Shown here: piece after piece, positions 34,117 through 46,323 of the stretch
Numbering within the stretch: the first letter of the stretch is position 1
Layout of the letters: every line of letters begins with the position of its first letter
Assembly: GCA_014526335.1 (NCBI GenBank)
Contig: JACTAT010000060.1
Coordinates: 3,341,445 to 3,405,444, forward strand
Direction: 5' to 3'
Source of the DNA: Chrysaora quinquecirrha
Taxonomy: Eukaryota; Cnidaria; Scyphozoa; Semaeostomeae; Pelagiidae
Length of the DNA: 64,000 bases
Translations under genes and position numbers: made by a program
Notes under the pieces: generated by a model
Database searches by the model: none
What the model was told of the DNA's origin: nothing
What the model saw: the letters and a program-made list of their open reading frames with translations, nothing else

Positions 34117-34479
34117 ATGAACGAGAGTAACCAAACCAGTTTATTACTAACTTGCCATGGTCTCCGAAATGTCAATTTTCAATTGACCTCAGCAACGATA
34201 TTTTCGATGGCTGCAACTGCATATGTGAGTATTACAACATCAATAACAGCAGCAAAATCAAATAAAGACTTTCAAACGCCTATTAATACTTTGTTTGGTT
34301 CCCTGTCTTTAGTAGACCTACTGACTGGTTCAGTTGTTCAGCCACTTTTTGCCATCAATGGAATACAGGATATTTATGATATTCATCTGTCTTCATTGAA
34401 AACAGCATTCTCGTTTCTTTCCTATACGTTTTTTATGGGCTCTCTTGGCTACATCTGGAAAACGATCTCAGGTAAGTGA
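34117..34479 (+). pseudogene. Class A GPCR, copy G, truncated pseudogene
   Basis: Starts as MNESNQTSLLLTCHGLR after a recognisable leader. About ten residues at the end of TM1 are deleted (ITAAKSNKDFQTP). TM2 keeps its Asp (SLVDLL), and the Cys before TM3 is Ser (HLSSLK). Family similarity ends in TM3, and the frame runs into unrelated sequence to a stop. It is more diverged than the other copies, so it is an older loss. Confidence 0.85.
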
Positions 34480-34990
34480 CTTTTCAAGGGGCTTTTTTCT
34501 AGTGAAAATGAAGTTGACCGTTGAAAGTAGTTTTAAATTAGGATATAAAGTGCAGATGCCGCTGAGCGTCGTTATGTAAATTTTCTTGTTTCAGCCCTAG
34601 GCCACTGTTTGCCGCCATTTTTAGTCGAGCGTTCCCATACTTTTTTCCCCTTAGTGTACATAGATATATACATACATACATACTATTAAGCCGAAAGAAG
34701 GTGGAGAGTTGTAAGCGCGAGCCTTATGCATCCTTGGGAGCCCATTAATCCTAACAGGTTGATAGCCAGATGGATAAATCTTATTATAAGTATCATTATC
34801 AATAACCTTATTATTATTGTATATACGTAACCTCTGATGTTAGGCCATGCAATATCTTATAGTTCTATTTAATTCATCTATTTGCTTGATTCGCTTTATT
34901 CGTAAAATGTTAGCTTAAAATGAACATTGTTTGTTCGAAACATGTTTCCAAAATAAAAAAATTTCGTTTTTCTTGTGAAATATCTATAAT
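34480..34990. other. No gene; short TACA microsatellite
   Basis: AT-rich sequence without family similarity. An ATATATACATACATACATAC stretch lies at about 34664-34684. Confidence 0.4.
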
Positions 34991-35448
34991 CATCAATATT
35001 GATGAGACGAAGAACGTTCTAGAGAACCTGTTTGAAGTCTTTTCACATTATACTAATGAAGATGTCCGTAAAGAATGCTCTGACAGCCTTGAAACAATTT
35101 ATACTTGGGAACTATTATCTGTATCTCAAATTTGATCTATTTAATAATTCATTTATTAAGTGTGTTGAATCACAGATGTATCTGACCATGGTTTTGCTTC
35201 CTCGCGTCATCTCCCTCATTTTACAATCCACTTACGGTTGTGATAGTAGATCCTGTACTTCAATGAACAGCTTCTATGTGAAAAGTTTTTCAAAAGCTTC
35301 GAAATAACAGCTTGGGATGAGCTATATCTGCAGTTAATATCTATCTATGAATTCCTTTATTTAGTGTGTTGAAGCGCGGCTGAATCTGGCCACATTTTCT
35401 TTCTCGCATCATCTTTATCGGAAGAAACAACGAGAGCAAAGAGCAATT
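34991..35448 (+). promoter_or_regulatory. GPCR 5' module, degraded copy before pseudogene E
   Basis: Contains the GACGAAGAACGTTCTAGAGAACCTG start and both tandem sub-copies. It has a deletion in the second sub-copy and no ATG for the upstream ORF. Confidence 0.45.
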
Positions 35449-36406
35449 ATGAACGAGACTAACCATACAAGTCCATTACTGACTTGCTATGGCCTCCGAT
35501 CTGAGATATTTCAAATGACTCCAGAAACGAAAGTTTCGGCGGCAGCAACTACATATGTGAGTATTACAACATCAATAACAGCAACAATATCAAACGCGAT
35601 AGTGATATATATGTTATTCTCAGATAAATAACTTCAAACGCCTATTAACATTTTGTTTGGTTCCCTGTCTTGATCAGATCTATTGACTGGTTCCGTTGTT
35701 CAACTAATTTTTGCCATAATACGAATACAAGATATTTATGATATTCACCTGTGTTCATTGAAAACAGCATTCTCTTTTCCTTCCTATACGTTAGGTGGGC
35801 TCTCTGGGCTACATCTTGCTATAATCGGCGTAGAGAGATCGATTGGTATATCGTCGTTACAAAGAAGAGATCAGTCCAATTCAGATTCATCCAAGTATAT
35901 AATTATAGTAGCTACTGTATGGATATTATGGATATCACTTCTAAGTCTGGTCTTTGTGGGAATAATTCCTTACGTTGCTTTGAATATCATCATCACTCTC
36001 TATAATCTTTAGAATTATATTGATGATTATTTGCTATGCTGAAATTCTGTATGTTACAAAAACAAACACAGTGTCATCATCAGCTATGGTAGAAAGGATT
36101 TAGCAAGAAGAAAGACATCGGTTTGTTACTGTGCTAATGTTGGTGCTTACAGCTCTAATTTGCTACTTCCCAAGACTTATTTGTACCTTGAACAAATTGA
36201 TCAACGCTGGTCAACAATTTGCAAATGTGTACATTTGTGATAGGTGGACAGCAGCAATAATGTTCATCAGTAGCAGCCTTAATCCAGTTATCTACTATTA
36301 TCGAATAAGGAATTTCAAAATCAAGATGGTGACAATAATGAGAAGCCTAACTGATAGACTTCAGTGTCTAAAGAAAGATACAACAATACCGAACAATGTG
36401 ATGTAA
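35449..36406 (+). pseudogene. Class A GPCR, copy E, pseudogene with several lesions
   Basis: Recognisable over its full length from MNETNHTSPLL to the NPVIYYYRIRNF helix and tail. Lesions: a TAA where the others have a Gln codon (about 35629, end of TM1), a TGA in TM2 (about 35673), a small deletion with frame change near 36000 (end of TM5) and another one-base plus about 12-base loss near 36092-36115 in loop 3. The flanks resemble those of copy D on both sides. It is a recently dead gene. Confidence 0.92.
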
Positions 36407-36981
36407 TTGAAAACCAAAACCCTGAATGTAAAAATTAATGCACTCAACGCATGGACAAGCAGAAATTGCTGAGAGAAATATAATAAGGCCTTCAACAGTT
36501 TAAGTGTAAGAGTTGGATGTAAGGGGCACATCGCACAGTGTAAGATTACATTCAAATGTCTCTAAATGCTAAGCCTTTGTTAATATGCAATGCATTTCTA
36601 AATTGAATAGTTAACAAGATCATGTTTATTGATAGAATCCCTGCTTTAGGTTCTGCTGAAAAATACCTTATATACGGCTATCTAATTAAGACCCCTGAGA
36701 CCACGCAGTGCTTCAATTATCCATGAAATATAACAACTTTCTTAGTAAGTTAAATTAGGTAACTGTTTAGAAATGTTTATCGAACAAGCTATTATCTTGG
36801 TCCTTTCAGTAAATTTCTTTAAAATGTTGATGGTGTTCAGCCATACAGTCTTCAAAATCATTGCAAACTTGTTAATATCTATAATTTCCAAGATTTTTTC
36901 TGTTATTGCTTTGTATCATTGAATTTTTACTGACTTATGTATTGTTGCTGCTACTGTTGTAGCGAAACAATTGTCAGAGTA
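36407..36981. other. 3' flank of GPCR E, no gene
   Basis: The first roughly 300 bases are homologous to the sequence after GPCR D (47323-47590). This shows the ancestral receptor 3' flank, which the A and B units have lost. Confidence 0.55.
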
Positions 36982-38404
36982 CAGGGGCGGATCCACCTAT
37001 CAAAACCTGGCATTGACGGTCCTCTCATTGTCTCCGTTTGAGCGGGAGCAACCTCGAGCAACTCTCTGGTTTTGAAATTTCTAGTTATCCAATGATATTG
37101 TTTGAAAATAGTGCATTTTACCCAACGTGCATTGGCAGCAGTGACGAGGACAAAAGCAGGTTGAGTTTGAGTAGCAATTCAGTTGATGCTTCTGGACGGT
37201 GCTAGACAATGCAGAAAAGTGATGCAGTGAAATGGCTGCCTGTAGTAAACCTGAAAGTGTGCTTGAAAAGCTCTATATAATATTAAATAATCCTGGTAAA
37301 TCTGATGATATTTCTGGAATTATCAATGAATGTAACAGTGTAATAGAAAAGGAGACATTGTCAGCAAAACAGGAGAGATGGCGGGTTCCCACTTGCGATT
37401 TTTCGGACATGCAGTTCCCTGAGAGTCAGAGGGAAAGATGTGGTAACCTTCGCACCGTAAGGTAAAAAAATAGACTGAAAGTCAACTTATGTCTCTTTAT
37501 CATATTCCTAAAATCGGCTTTTTGTTTGATTATTTTCATTAATGCTGCATCGACAGATAAGTGTCTGAAAAAGCTCATTTTTAGTAGGAAGGAAGTAGGA
37601 AAGGAAGAAATGTAACTTCGGTCGATGATAGGATTTATTTTATTTCAAAATTTATTCTTGATTTATTTCGCGATAATTTTCTTCAAAAGCTTAAGATTTT
37701 TCAAGTTTTAGATTAGTTATATCCTCAATTCTTGATAGGCCCGCCAGTTCTGTTGCGTGATTGAGGCGTACAGTGTACAGTACAACCTTTTCTATGAGTA
37801 CAACAGTGGGCGTACTATTAGAATCTGACATTGTTCTTTGGTTTGTCTATATTAACGACTCATTACGAGTTTTGTTTTTCTTGAAAATACATATCGAAGT
37901 TAGCTAGGAATTTTGTAATAAACAATTAGAATATATCAAAGAGAAAATTTGATATTCCCCAAAAGCCCATCCAAATTTGAAACTTTCTTTGGGGGTAATT
38001 AGCGCAACGACAACGACGAGTGCAAGTAAGAATAATCTAATGTGAAGCCGCTTAAGTTTGAGTATACTAATCTTTGCTGATCTTACTTTTTTATATTTTG
38101 GTTTGAGTTCTTGATAAATTTGATTTTAGTAGTGTGTTGCATAATATAACTCGTATAACATCAAACATTTTAATACAGTTTTGTCGTATCCTAGCATTAT
38201 AGTAGTTATTTTTAATCTTCAAGGCACTGTCAGGTAGTAGGAGGTGCCTTAACGAAGAAGGGCGTTTCCCAAAATAAAAAGGGCGTTTCCCCAAATAAAA
38301 GGGCGTTCCCCAAAATAAAAAGGGCGTGGTCCAAAAAATTTTCCGGGGGCGGCCCCCGGCCCCCCGTGAGCAACGGTCCCGTTTTTATGCTGGATCCGCC
38401 CCTA
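36982..38404 (+). mobile_element. hAT-like element with CAGGGGCGGATCCA ends
   Basis: Left end CAGGGGCGGATCCA (36982-36995) and right end TGGATCCGCCCCTA (38391-38404) are inverted repeats with one mismatch at the outermost base. A TTTTCCGGGGGCGGCCCCCGG subterminal block is typical of animal hAT-like elements. Length is about 1.42 kb, without a complete transposase. No convincing 8-base target duplication was found. Confidence 0.65.
37232..37465 (+). CDS. Small hypothetical protein or first exon inside hAT-like element
   Basis: 77 codons starting in a good context (GTGAAATGGCTGCC). The product begins MAACSKPESVLEKLYII and contains a CDFSDMQFPESQRERC segment. It lies wholly inside the hAT-like element, so it may be the first coding exon left over from the autonomous parent. 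I do not recognise the family. A VLExL pattern also occurs in the peptide upstream of the GPCRs, which may be chance. Confidence 0.3.
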   Translation: MAACSKPESVLEKLYIILNNPGKSDDISGIINECNSVIEKETLSAKQERWRVPTCDFSDMQFPESQRERCGNLRTVR

Positions 38405-38611
38405 ATACAGCGAGGAGATTGCATGTGAACATTCAACTAAGGAAACTTTTGTTTGAATTATGGAAGAACACCACTAACATTTTGATTTCTATGGAAGATT
38501 TTAGGCGTTGTTCTTTGTATATGAAATTGAGATTTTCTAGGGTTTGCGATGCTAGTGGCTGTGACTAAAATGTCTCATATTTGTCGTGTTATAAGTGTGA
38601 CCACATGATCT

Positions 38612-38900
38612 ACGTTGTGAGGACATGATACGGTTTACTTACCCACGTTGAGGGGACTGTCGTAGTTGTTGGGACAAATCCCTGACCCCACAACGTAGAT
38701 ATGTTTATTTTGTCAAAAATGCTTAATTCTACTCCCACGAGCCTTTCTGTGGATGTCTCCACAATGCATGTACTATACACCAAAATGTAAGTTGTGGAGA
38801 CTTGTGTATCTTCATGTCACTTCGCAAACACTGTCATTACATTTAAAGTCCCCACAAGGACTTTATTGAATGTTATCTAAGACCACATCTTGGCTATGGT
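38612..38900. repeat. Cluster of GTTGTGGGGAC motifs in both orientations (T1)
   Basis: ACGTTGTGAGGAC, ACGTTGAGGGGAC, the inverted ACCCCACAACGT, AGTTGTGGAGAC and inverted AGTCCCCACAAGG occur within about 250 bases. Inverted pairs could form hairpins. The T2 copy has the same set, with a perfect ACGTTGTGGGG arm. Confidence 0.55.
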
Positions 38901-39712
38901 GACATTATCTACCCTAGGGTTGACCCTAAAATGAGATTACGTGTCCCAAAACGACTAAAGAAAGCCAAGTACACATATGTTTTATAAGAAACTAAGGTCC
39001 ATGGCCGGTAGGCATTTTCATTATTTCTTATGCTGGAAATGATGAGTTAATTTAGTTTTGCCAAAAGGGCTCCCTTATTACAAGTAGATAAAATAATTAT
39101 CACTCAAAATAAAGTACAAACAGTAGCTACTACTGTACAGTGTCAAAACAATTTTGAATGACCTGGGCAAATTAAACATCAAGTTACAATAGTTGCTTAG
39201 CTTTTTAATATCAAGTAGGGTTGTTTCTTAACTTGCAAACAATTCAGCCTACAGTTTTTTGTCAGCTGTTTCCCATAATTAATAATATACGTGTAATAAG
39301 CTGGATTGGCCGCAACTGTAGCATTAACAGGCAACAATTCTATGACGAAATACGTTGGGAAGATCTAACGGGTGCGCCAAAAAAAAACTATGCATATTTG
39401 GCAGTCCATGATAAATCGTATACTACTGGACAGATATTGAGTAGCAAAAAGACCGATTTCAATTTTAGGATCTTAAAGTCAAGATGTGTACGCATAGAAA
39501 GCCAACGCGTGTGGCCTAAATATCCGCAATTATGCCAATAATCAACAGAAAAACAACTACAACATTATAACGTTACATCTCGATTTTGGCGATAAAAAGA
39601 CAAAAGGGGTATCTAGGTGATTATTGGAAAACCAAACAAAACAAAATAAGTATTTAATTTAAGAGAGTTGCTTGAAAGAATTCTTTTGGTTCGTGCCTGT
39701 CTCTTTCTTTTC

Positions 39713-40735
39713 TTACCAAACAAGTTCATTGACGTAGTAGTCCGGACGGACGATTTTGCGCCCGCTTCTAGTTGTAACAGGTTGGTAGACTTCTCCTTGT
39801 CGGAAGTCATATCTAGTTTCTTCGCTCTCACCACTTTGTTCGCCAGCGGTATTGGTCTGAGATGCATTTGCCTCTACTACACTGTCGTCTTCTTGCTGAT
39901 TGTCATTTACCGGGGGTGCAGGATCAGGCAGATTATTGTAGTCTTCAACTGATGTTTCTTTGGACGCTCTCAGAAATTTTCTGTTGCGGCGCAGAATTTG
40001 CCCTTCATTTGTCTGTACTATGTAGGATCGAATGTCAGCTTTTCTTAATATTTTTCCTATCTTCAAGTGTCCAGAGCGGTCTTGTGCACTCGGTTGTATG
40101 CAGACAATATCATCTTTCTGCAGCTCTGGGAGCTCCTTGCTACCCCTGTTGAAATATTTCGATTGTATACTTTTTTCGCGCTCGAAGCTTGTTACTGACT
40201 CCTTTCTGTGTCTCTGGCTGCAACAGCTGACTTGATGTTGGGAGCAAAGTTTTCATCTGACGACCAAACATCCGTTGTGCCGGTGATGAGTCCATTCCTT
40301 CGGGGAGGTAGAAGTCATTATGGGAGTCCTTTGCCTTCTTGAGCAGTAGTTTGATGGTCTTGATTGCGTTTTCCGCTTTCCCGTTGCTCTGGGGGTATTC
40401 AGAGGAGCTCGGAGCTCATTCGAATTCATACGATCTTGCAAATGCAATAAACTTTTGTGATGAGAAAGGCGTGTTGTCGCTCATCAGCTTTTTAGGTATA
40501 CAATGAGTAAAAAAGTGTCGTTTGAGTTTGAAAATAACTTCTCCTGCTCTCTACTTCAAAATAATTTGAGTAAAAATCTACGGTTGAAAAATAGTCTTTG
40601 TTGTCGATAGTAAAAATCCTCTGTGGCTGATGAGTGGTTCTTTCTGCTGTTTGGCTTTGAGGGTATTGCAGGTTTCACATTTTGCAATGAAGTCGGTAAT
40701 GTCCTTGTTCATGCCTGGCCAATAAACTACCTCAC
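39713..40735 (-). pseudogene. Gypsy integrase, T1 copy
   Basis: The minus strand reads the integrase zinc module (YWPGMNKDITDFIAKCETC), then a core with TVDFYSNYFEV, a SDN block and SNGKAENAIKTI (the catalytic Glu region), then a C-terminal tail ending TRSGRKIVRPDYYVNELVW and a stop. Lesions: a TGA shortly before the SNGKAE block (also in T2), a roughly 27-base deletion near 40297 present only here, and a CGA-to-TGA change at 40740-40742, before the zinc module, which T2 does not have. Not functional. Confidence 0.8.
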
Positions 40736-40739
40736 GAGC

Positions 40740-42030
40740 TCACCTGAGGCAGCTTTGGATACCCGTTTGGGTGGCATGAAGTTTTTCACGAATCTTTTTG
40801 CGCAAAGATGTAGGGATGATCGCTCTTGGCCTTTTGAAAACGAAGCCATTTTGGGTGGCAAGCTCATCCTTGATGTGGAAGTAGGGTAGTAAATGTTGAC
40901 ATAAGCTTTCTTTTCTCGCAGGCCAGCCTGTAATAATTATCTCTATTACTTCTTTTAGTGTTTCGTCATTGGAGGTGGCTGAATTTCGCTGAATTTCTGT
41001 AAGCTGAGGTTCTGAGATAGTTAGATGGTTTGCCATATGAATAGTTTGAGTGTCTTTTGCAGTGTCCGAGCGAGTATCTTCAGTTGACTGGATGTAAGCC
41101 CGTGACAGTGTGTCTACGAGGACCATTTCTTTTCCAGGCTTGTAGCGTATTGTGACATTGTAGCTTTGTAGCCGCAATAGCAGACGTTGTAGTCTCTTTG
41201 GTGCAGATGCAAGTGGTTTTGTCACTATGGATACTAGTGGCTTGTGGTCAGTCCATAGCATGGCTGCTCGCCCATAAACAAACTGATGATTCTGCTCCAT
41301 TCCAAAATCAAGGACCAAAAGTTCCTTCTCGATTTGGCTATAGTTTTGCTCAGCCTGTGTGAGTGTTCTGCTGCTATATATGACAGGTTTGCCATCTTGG
41401 AGTAAAACAAACCCCCAAGACCTTTTGAGGATGCATCCCCTTGTCCCTCAACAGGCAACTTTGAATCGAGAAACTTGAGGACAGGGTCTTTTACGACTGC
41501 AGTTTTTATGTTTTTAAATGTTGCATCATGTTCACTGGTCCATTTCCAAACAGTATCTTTATGTGTCAATCTGCGCAAGGGTTCACATATGTCTGACAGG
41601 CTGCTCAGAAATTTTCTGAGATACTTGACCATTCCAATGAGCCGTTGTACTCCGGAGACATCAGTTGGCTTCTCCATGTTTAGGATCGCTTTGATTTTAG
41701 CAGGATCAGCTTTGATGCCTTCGGGGGTGAGGAGTTGGCTAATGAAGGAAATATTGTCGCATTTCAAACTTAGTTTGTCAGCATTTAGCTTAATTGATCT
41801 TTCTTTGCACCTTTTTGGAAGGGCATTCATGTTGTCATCATGGTTTTTTATGGCTTCTGCATAGTTGGTCCCCTTTCCTGTCACTAGCACATCATCAGTA
41901 ACAGAATGCACTCCAGCAAGACCATCAAGGGCTTGATCAACACGGTGTTCCAAATGCTCACTGGCAGGTTTGATTCCAAATCGCATTCGTAGAAATTTCC
42001 ATCGTCCCCAAGGCGTGTGAACCCTATAAT
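40740..42030 (-). pseudogene. Gypsy reverse transcriptase (3' part) and RNase H, T1 copy
   Basis: It starts abruptly in RT at WGRWKFLRMRFGIKPASEHL. It continues through the catalytic box (SVTDDVLV, again with TDD for YxDD) and thumb (VQRLIGMVKYLRKFL) to RNase H (GQGDASSKGLGGL, MLWTDHKPLVSI, VLVDTLSRAYI). All N-terminal parts (gag, protease, RT fingers) are absent. A one-base shift near 41405, in a run of four T, is present in both T1 and T2. It is a different gypsy lineage from the element at 1-3709. Confidence 0.85.
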
Positions 42031-42332
42031 GCCTGAGTACCTGAAAGTGGTTCTAACAACTCAAATTTCAGCAAAAGAACTTCTTACACATAGAAGTAGA
42101 TGGTTTTCAAGGTTTTTTGTAAATATATACCCTCATTTTCAATAAATTTTTTGTCCATCGAGATGGACATTAGGCATTTAGGGAAAAATTTTAATGTTTT
42201 TTTGAATTTCTTTTCTTTGATAAAAAACAATTTTGTGTCAAATATAAAGCAGTAGAACGGAAGATGCAATTAGGATAAATGACTTATTATGATAAAGTCA
42301 CTTTTTCAAAATATATACACAGTTTCAACATT

Positions 42333-43330
42333 TTACGCCATGAAATTCTCGGAAACAAATGTTGTTGGAAAGGCACAAAAAAACCTGGCATTTCGAACAG
42401 TAGAATAGAATTTTGTGTTCTTTTTGAAATCTTTGTTTTTGCATCTTTGGGAATTAGGCATATCCTTCAATACAGGCCAATGATCAAATGTATCATATCT
42501 GATGTCATCTGGCACATAACTGGCTCTCAAAGAGCCATATTCACCTTGCTGAGGGATTTCTTCTTCGTCTTCTTTATTAGATTGGGCACTGCCTTTGATT
42601 AGAGAGAAACAAATCTTTCCCAAAAACTTTACCAATGGATCTTCACCACCCATTTTTGATACAAAAGCCATGCATTTACTGCAGCCAAGCTGAGCAAATG
42701 AAATGCAATTGGATGCTACAATTTTCTTGATCTGTAGCGGGTGAGATACAGTGATAAAAGCATATCCACCTTATCTACACCTCCCATGAATTTATTGTAA
42801 ACTTCAACAGAGAATGGTCTGTCAACATCAACCTTCCTCTTTGTTTCCCGGTCATATTGTGTGCATGTGCCACGGGGCTTTTTTTCAGCATAATTAGACA
42901 CAGTCAGAACTCTTTTGTTGTCGTACCATGTAGTAACAACAACTGAATCATTGGTGTTTTCTTGAAGGCATGGCATTCAGAGTTGCTACAGCCCAGATTT
43001 GTCTTTTCTTCTTGACGTATCTAATAAGTTCTGGTGATGAAAAATAGTTATCAAAGAACACTTGATGTTTAGACTCATCTAAGCTGTTTGTTAGGCGTCG
43101 TACAACAAAGTCACTTTCGCCGCATTCTTTTGCTGGCTGACAGTCTGCAGGGGCACCATGATCCCAGACCTCCTTCAACTTCAAAGTCATTGACATAGCC
43201 TGATATGCCAGCCCGGGCCCACAGCTTGTACCCCCCTTTTTTTGGTGTTTACGGCAGGTAGCGCTTCAAGTTGTGGTGGCCTTTGAAGAGTACAACTTGC
43301 TCGTCGATTGCAATGTGGGTTTCTGGAAAT
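42333..43330 (-). pseudogene. piggyBac-type transposase, T1 copy
   Basis: Blocks in order on the minus strand: AIDEQVV (first catalytic Asp), KGHHNLKRYL, GYKLWARAGISGYVNDFEVE, then VVRRL...VFFDNYFSSPELIRYV (second Asp), then TTWYDNKRVLTVSNYA, YNKFMGGVDKVDML (third Asp). The C-terminal Cys-containing tail follows (DHWPVLKDM...QRCKNKDF). These are the piggyBac family blocks. The frame changes at least four times and there are stops, so no protein is made. TTAA-flanked ends were not found. Confidence 0.88.
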
Positions 43331-44076
43331 GGTATTTTTCATAAATCTTACAAATTTTCCTAAACTTTGTTCAAAGTAGAACTACTTTCATCAAAAACTG
43401 AATTCCTGAATTCAAAGTTATCTTTCAGCGCATGTAAAGTTTCAAGTTCACCTGTCACTTTGCTCCCAGTTTCTCAGCCTTGTCAATAGTATTGCGTACA
43501 TAATCTTTGATGACTTTCCCGTTACGTCATTCCAGAACTGGATTCTCCTGCAAACATTTACTGCAAGGGACCTTTCCAGGAGCTTTCCTTTTCCGTATGG
43601 AATCTTGAAAGAATGTCAAAACGGCAGTTCGTTCTGCTACTGTCCATAATATCTTTTCGCCCAGAGACTTGTAGGGGTCTTGTGCTTATAAACTCCTCGA
43701 CCCTCTGTGACAATAAATTGTGTTGAAAAGTAAAAAAAACGGCTTAATCACCATCTCAATCAAAAATGACAGACAAGAAGAGCCTAATCAAATATATAGT
43801 ATGTGAACAGGGGAATACAATTACCAGGAAATATTTGCCAGGAATTTTTAGTCACAGGAAATTTTCTGCCAGGCTGCAACAGCACTTTAATTGCAGTATT
43901 TAGCTGTTCTTTGTATGTCAATTATGACATCAAGAGTAAGATGTCAGACCGAAAGTAAAACATTTATTTTCAAGAATTTCAAGTCAAGGTATCAGTTCAC
44001 AGTGTTCCCGAATTGCAAAATAACGGAATAAATCTAAGTACAAATTAAGATTCAAACACCAAATTCTTTTTACTCA

Positions 44077-44119
44077 ATGTTTATTAAGCACATCCCGGTG
44101 GTCAGTGCTTAATAAACAT
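44077..44119. repeat. Perfect 15-bp inverted repeat (T1)
   Basis: ATGTTTATTAAGCAC and its exact complement flank a 13-base loop. T2 has the same hairpin at 53826-53867 with one end base changed and a shorter loop. Confidence 0.7.
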
Positions 44120-45261
44120 GGAGATATTGATTTTTTAACTCTGGCCTAAGTTTGTTATTTGTTTCCATTACTGTTTCCGGAATAGTGCTATTTAGAAGGC
44201 ATTTTGCAAATGCTCATTTCTCTGTTCGGAAGAGTAAGAAAATATTCGCTTCCGTCTCATTTGAAACCACAGTTCGTGAGCTTTGAAGTAATTTTGAAAT
44301 ATTTTTGTTTCTTCAAATTCGATAATTTTTTAAGCTTCCATAGTGGTGGTTTTTTGAAAATCTGATTGGCTAAAAAAAGTCAATTGTGAAATTCGACACT
44401 GAATATGAAAAATTGTATCAAATTACATAAACCAAATGAATTTTAAAGCCACATCCCCTGCACACTTTTTCCAATGGGCTCGTGCAAATTTGTAGCCATT
44501 AAAATTTTCTCACCATCAAGGTTTTGCATTGGCATAATTTTCGACACAAAGTAAAGTATCTGTGAACTGTTTCAAGAATTGAAGACTTTTTCATGAAGAC
44601 AGTATTACTGCAATAGATCTGTTTACTGCAACGGCACTGGGTTCGCCTGCTTCCTCTTCATCTTCTGCTTTTCTTGTAGTAAGGTTTTAGAGAGCTCCAA
44701 AATCTGCCGTTTTGAGAAAAATGGCTTCGAAAGACGAATTTGTTTAGAAGAGCAGAAGGATAGCTCCAGAGGATAGGGTAGACTAGAAACTGAGCAAAGT
44801 TCGGAAGAATTATGCAAAAATGACAACGAGCCCGAACAATTAGTGGGAATCAAACTGCGCAGAAGAGAAAATGTTGATTTTCTGATTTTTCCGCGCGCAG
44901 AGCAGAAGCTAATGTTTCTGGAACAATGCACGCGTTTAAAACGATTTTCGATTTCCACTAGGAATCAGGTGCCAAAGTGCTCCAGTTTGAATAATGGCTT
45001 TGTGTGGTAAGCTTCTCAGAGATTTGATTGGCAAGGACCCTCAGACGCCGCGGAAATTCTAAGTCAATCCGACTTTCAAAGAAGCGCCTAGCGGGGCGTT
45101 AAGAAGCGACCATTGTTACAAAAAAGCCAAATATGCTACTTTTAAGAAAACGAAATAATGAAAGAACTGACACTAACTTTTGATATATTTTATCAACAGT
45201 GAGCTTAGACTTGCATCGTTTTCGTTATCTTTTATTTGTTACAAGTTTGGAACAAAAATTT
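44120..45261. other. T1 right part, no recognisable gene
   Basis: Upstream of the piggyBac blocks (minus sense). A 111-codon minus-strand frame at 44623-44958 is Ser/Leu-rich and is shortened in T2, so I do not call it. Nothing else recognised. Confidence 0.4.
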
Positions 45262-45757
45262 TCGGGTCAAGAAATGTATTTGGCCATTTCCCTAATCGGT
45301 CATCCAACTGAACTTTTAACAAAACTGATGCTGGGTGTGGAGTCGCGTTTTCGAGGTTGAGATCGTATTGTTGAGATATAGATGTGTTTTATTTTTATGA
45401 ATCTTGAGTGTATATTAAAAATAAATTAAAGTCTTAATTCCTTACGTAAATTCTGCTATAACGAATCAAGAACCTTGGAAGAAGCAATATTACGTTAATA
45501 ATTAATTTCAGGATAAGGACTGCGACGAATAACATGACTGATTCAGTAGATAAGAAAGAACGACAAATCCTGTAAATTTTCGAACAAATCCAAGAAAATT
45601 GTCACGTCATAGCTAATTGTGCAAAGAATAACTACATAATGCTACGTATAATGCTACTTATACGTTAAACGATTCGATTCTCACTGGAATCATCATCAGT
45701 AATGAACATTACAGGAGAAAGAACCATATTTAAATGGAAAGAGATTAACATAACAAA

Positions 45758-46323
45758 ATACCCCTTAATGAAACTATTGTATTGACATTTGAATTGATTT
45801 TCTCTTCAAAAATTCCGATCTCATCATATATGATAGTTGTTCCTTGTCGTTTTTCTTGTGAAGCTACTATAATCATCAATATGGAAGAGCCGAAGGACGT
45901 TCTAAAGAACCTGTTTGAAGTCTTTTGAACCTGTGTGTGGGAACTATTATCTGTTTCTCCAGGTTGACCTATTTAATAATTCATTTATTAAGTGTGTTGA
46001 ATCACAGATGTATCTGATCATGTTTTTTTGCTTCCTCGCGTCATCTCCCTTATTTTGCAATCCACTATAGTTTTGATAAATGTGAAACATGCAAAGAATG
46101 TTTCTGAGGACCGGTTCATCATACCTCCTATACTTCACTGAGTAGGTTCCATGTGAAAATTTATCCAAAGGCTTCAAAATAACAGCTTGGAATGTGCTAT
46201 ATCTCCAATTCATATCTATCTACGAATTCATTTCTTTAGTGTGTTGAAGCGCGGCTGAATCTGGGTATATTTTCTTTCTCGCATCATCTTTATCGGAAGA
46301 AACAACCAGAGCAAAGAGTAATC
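45758..46323 (+). promoter_or_regulatory. Shared GPCR 5' module, copy D
   Basis: Homologous to the module before GPCRs A-C from CCCCTTAATGAAACTATTGTATTGACATT onwards, including both tandem sub-copies. The upstream ORF is only 15 codons here. Because D lies outside the A-C array, the shared part marks how far the ancestral gene reached upstream. Confidence 0.5.

Larger units (their letters stand above)
38612..45261. repeat. 6.6-kb composite segment, copy T1
   Basis: It starts at ACGTTGTGAGGACAT and ends at CAAAAATTT. It is repeated in the same orientation at 48368-54975, offset about 9.7 kb and about 95-97% identical by eye. Contents on the minus strand: piggyBac-type transposase (high coordinates), then a 5'-truncated gypsy pol. 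Both copies share the same junction between the two, so the composite formed once and was then duplicated. Confidence 0.9.

Noticed and set aside
44623..44958. 111-codon minus-strand frame in T1
   Set aside because: Shortened to 71 codons in T2, Ser/Leu-rich low complexity, no family signature.
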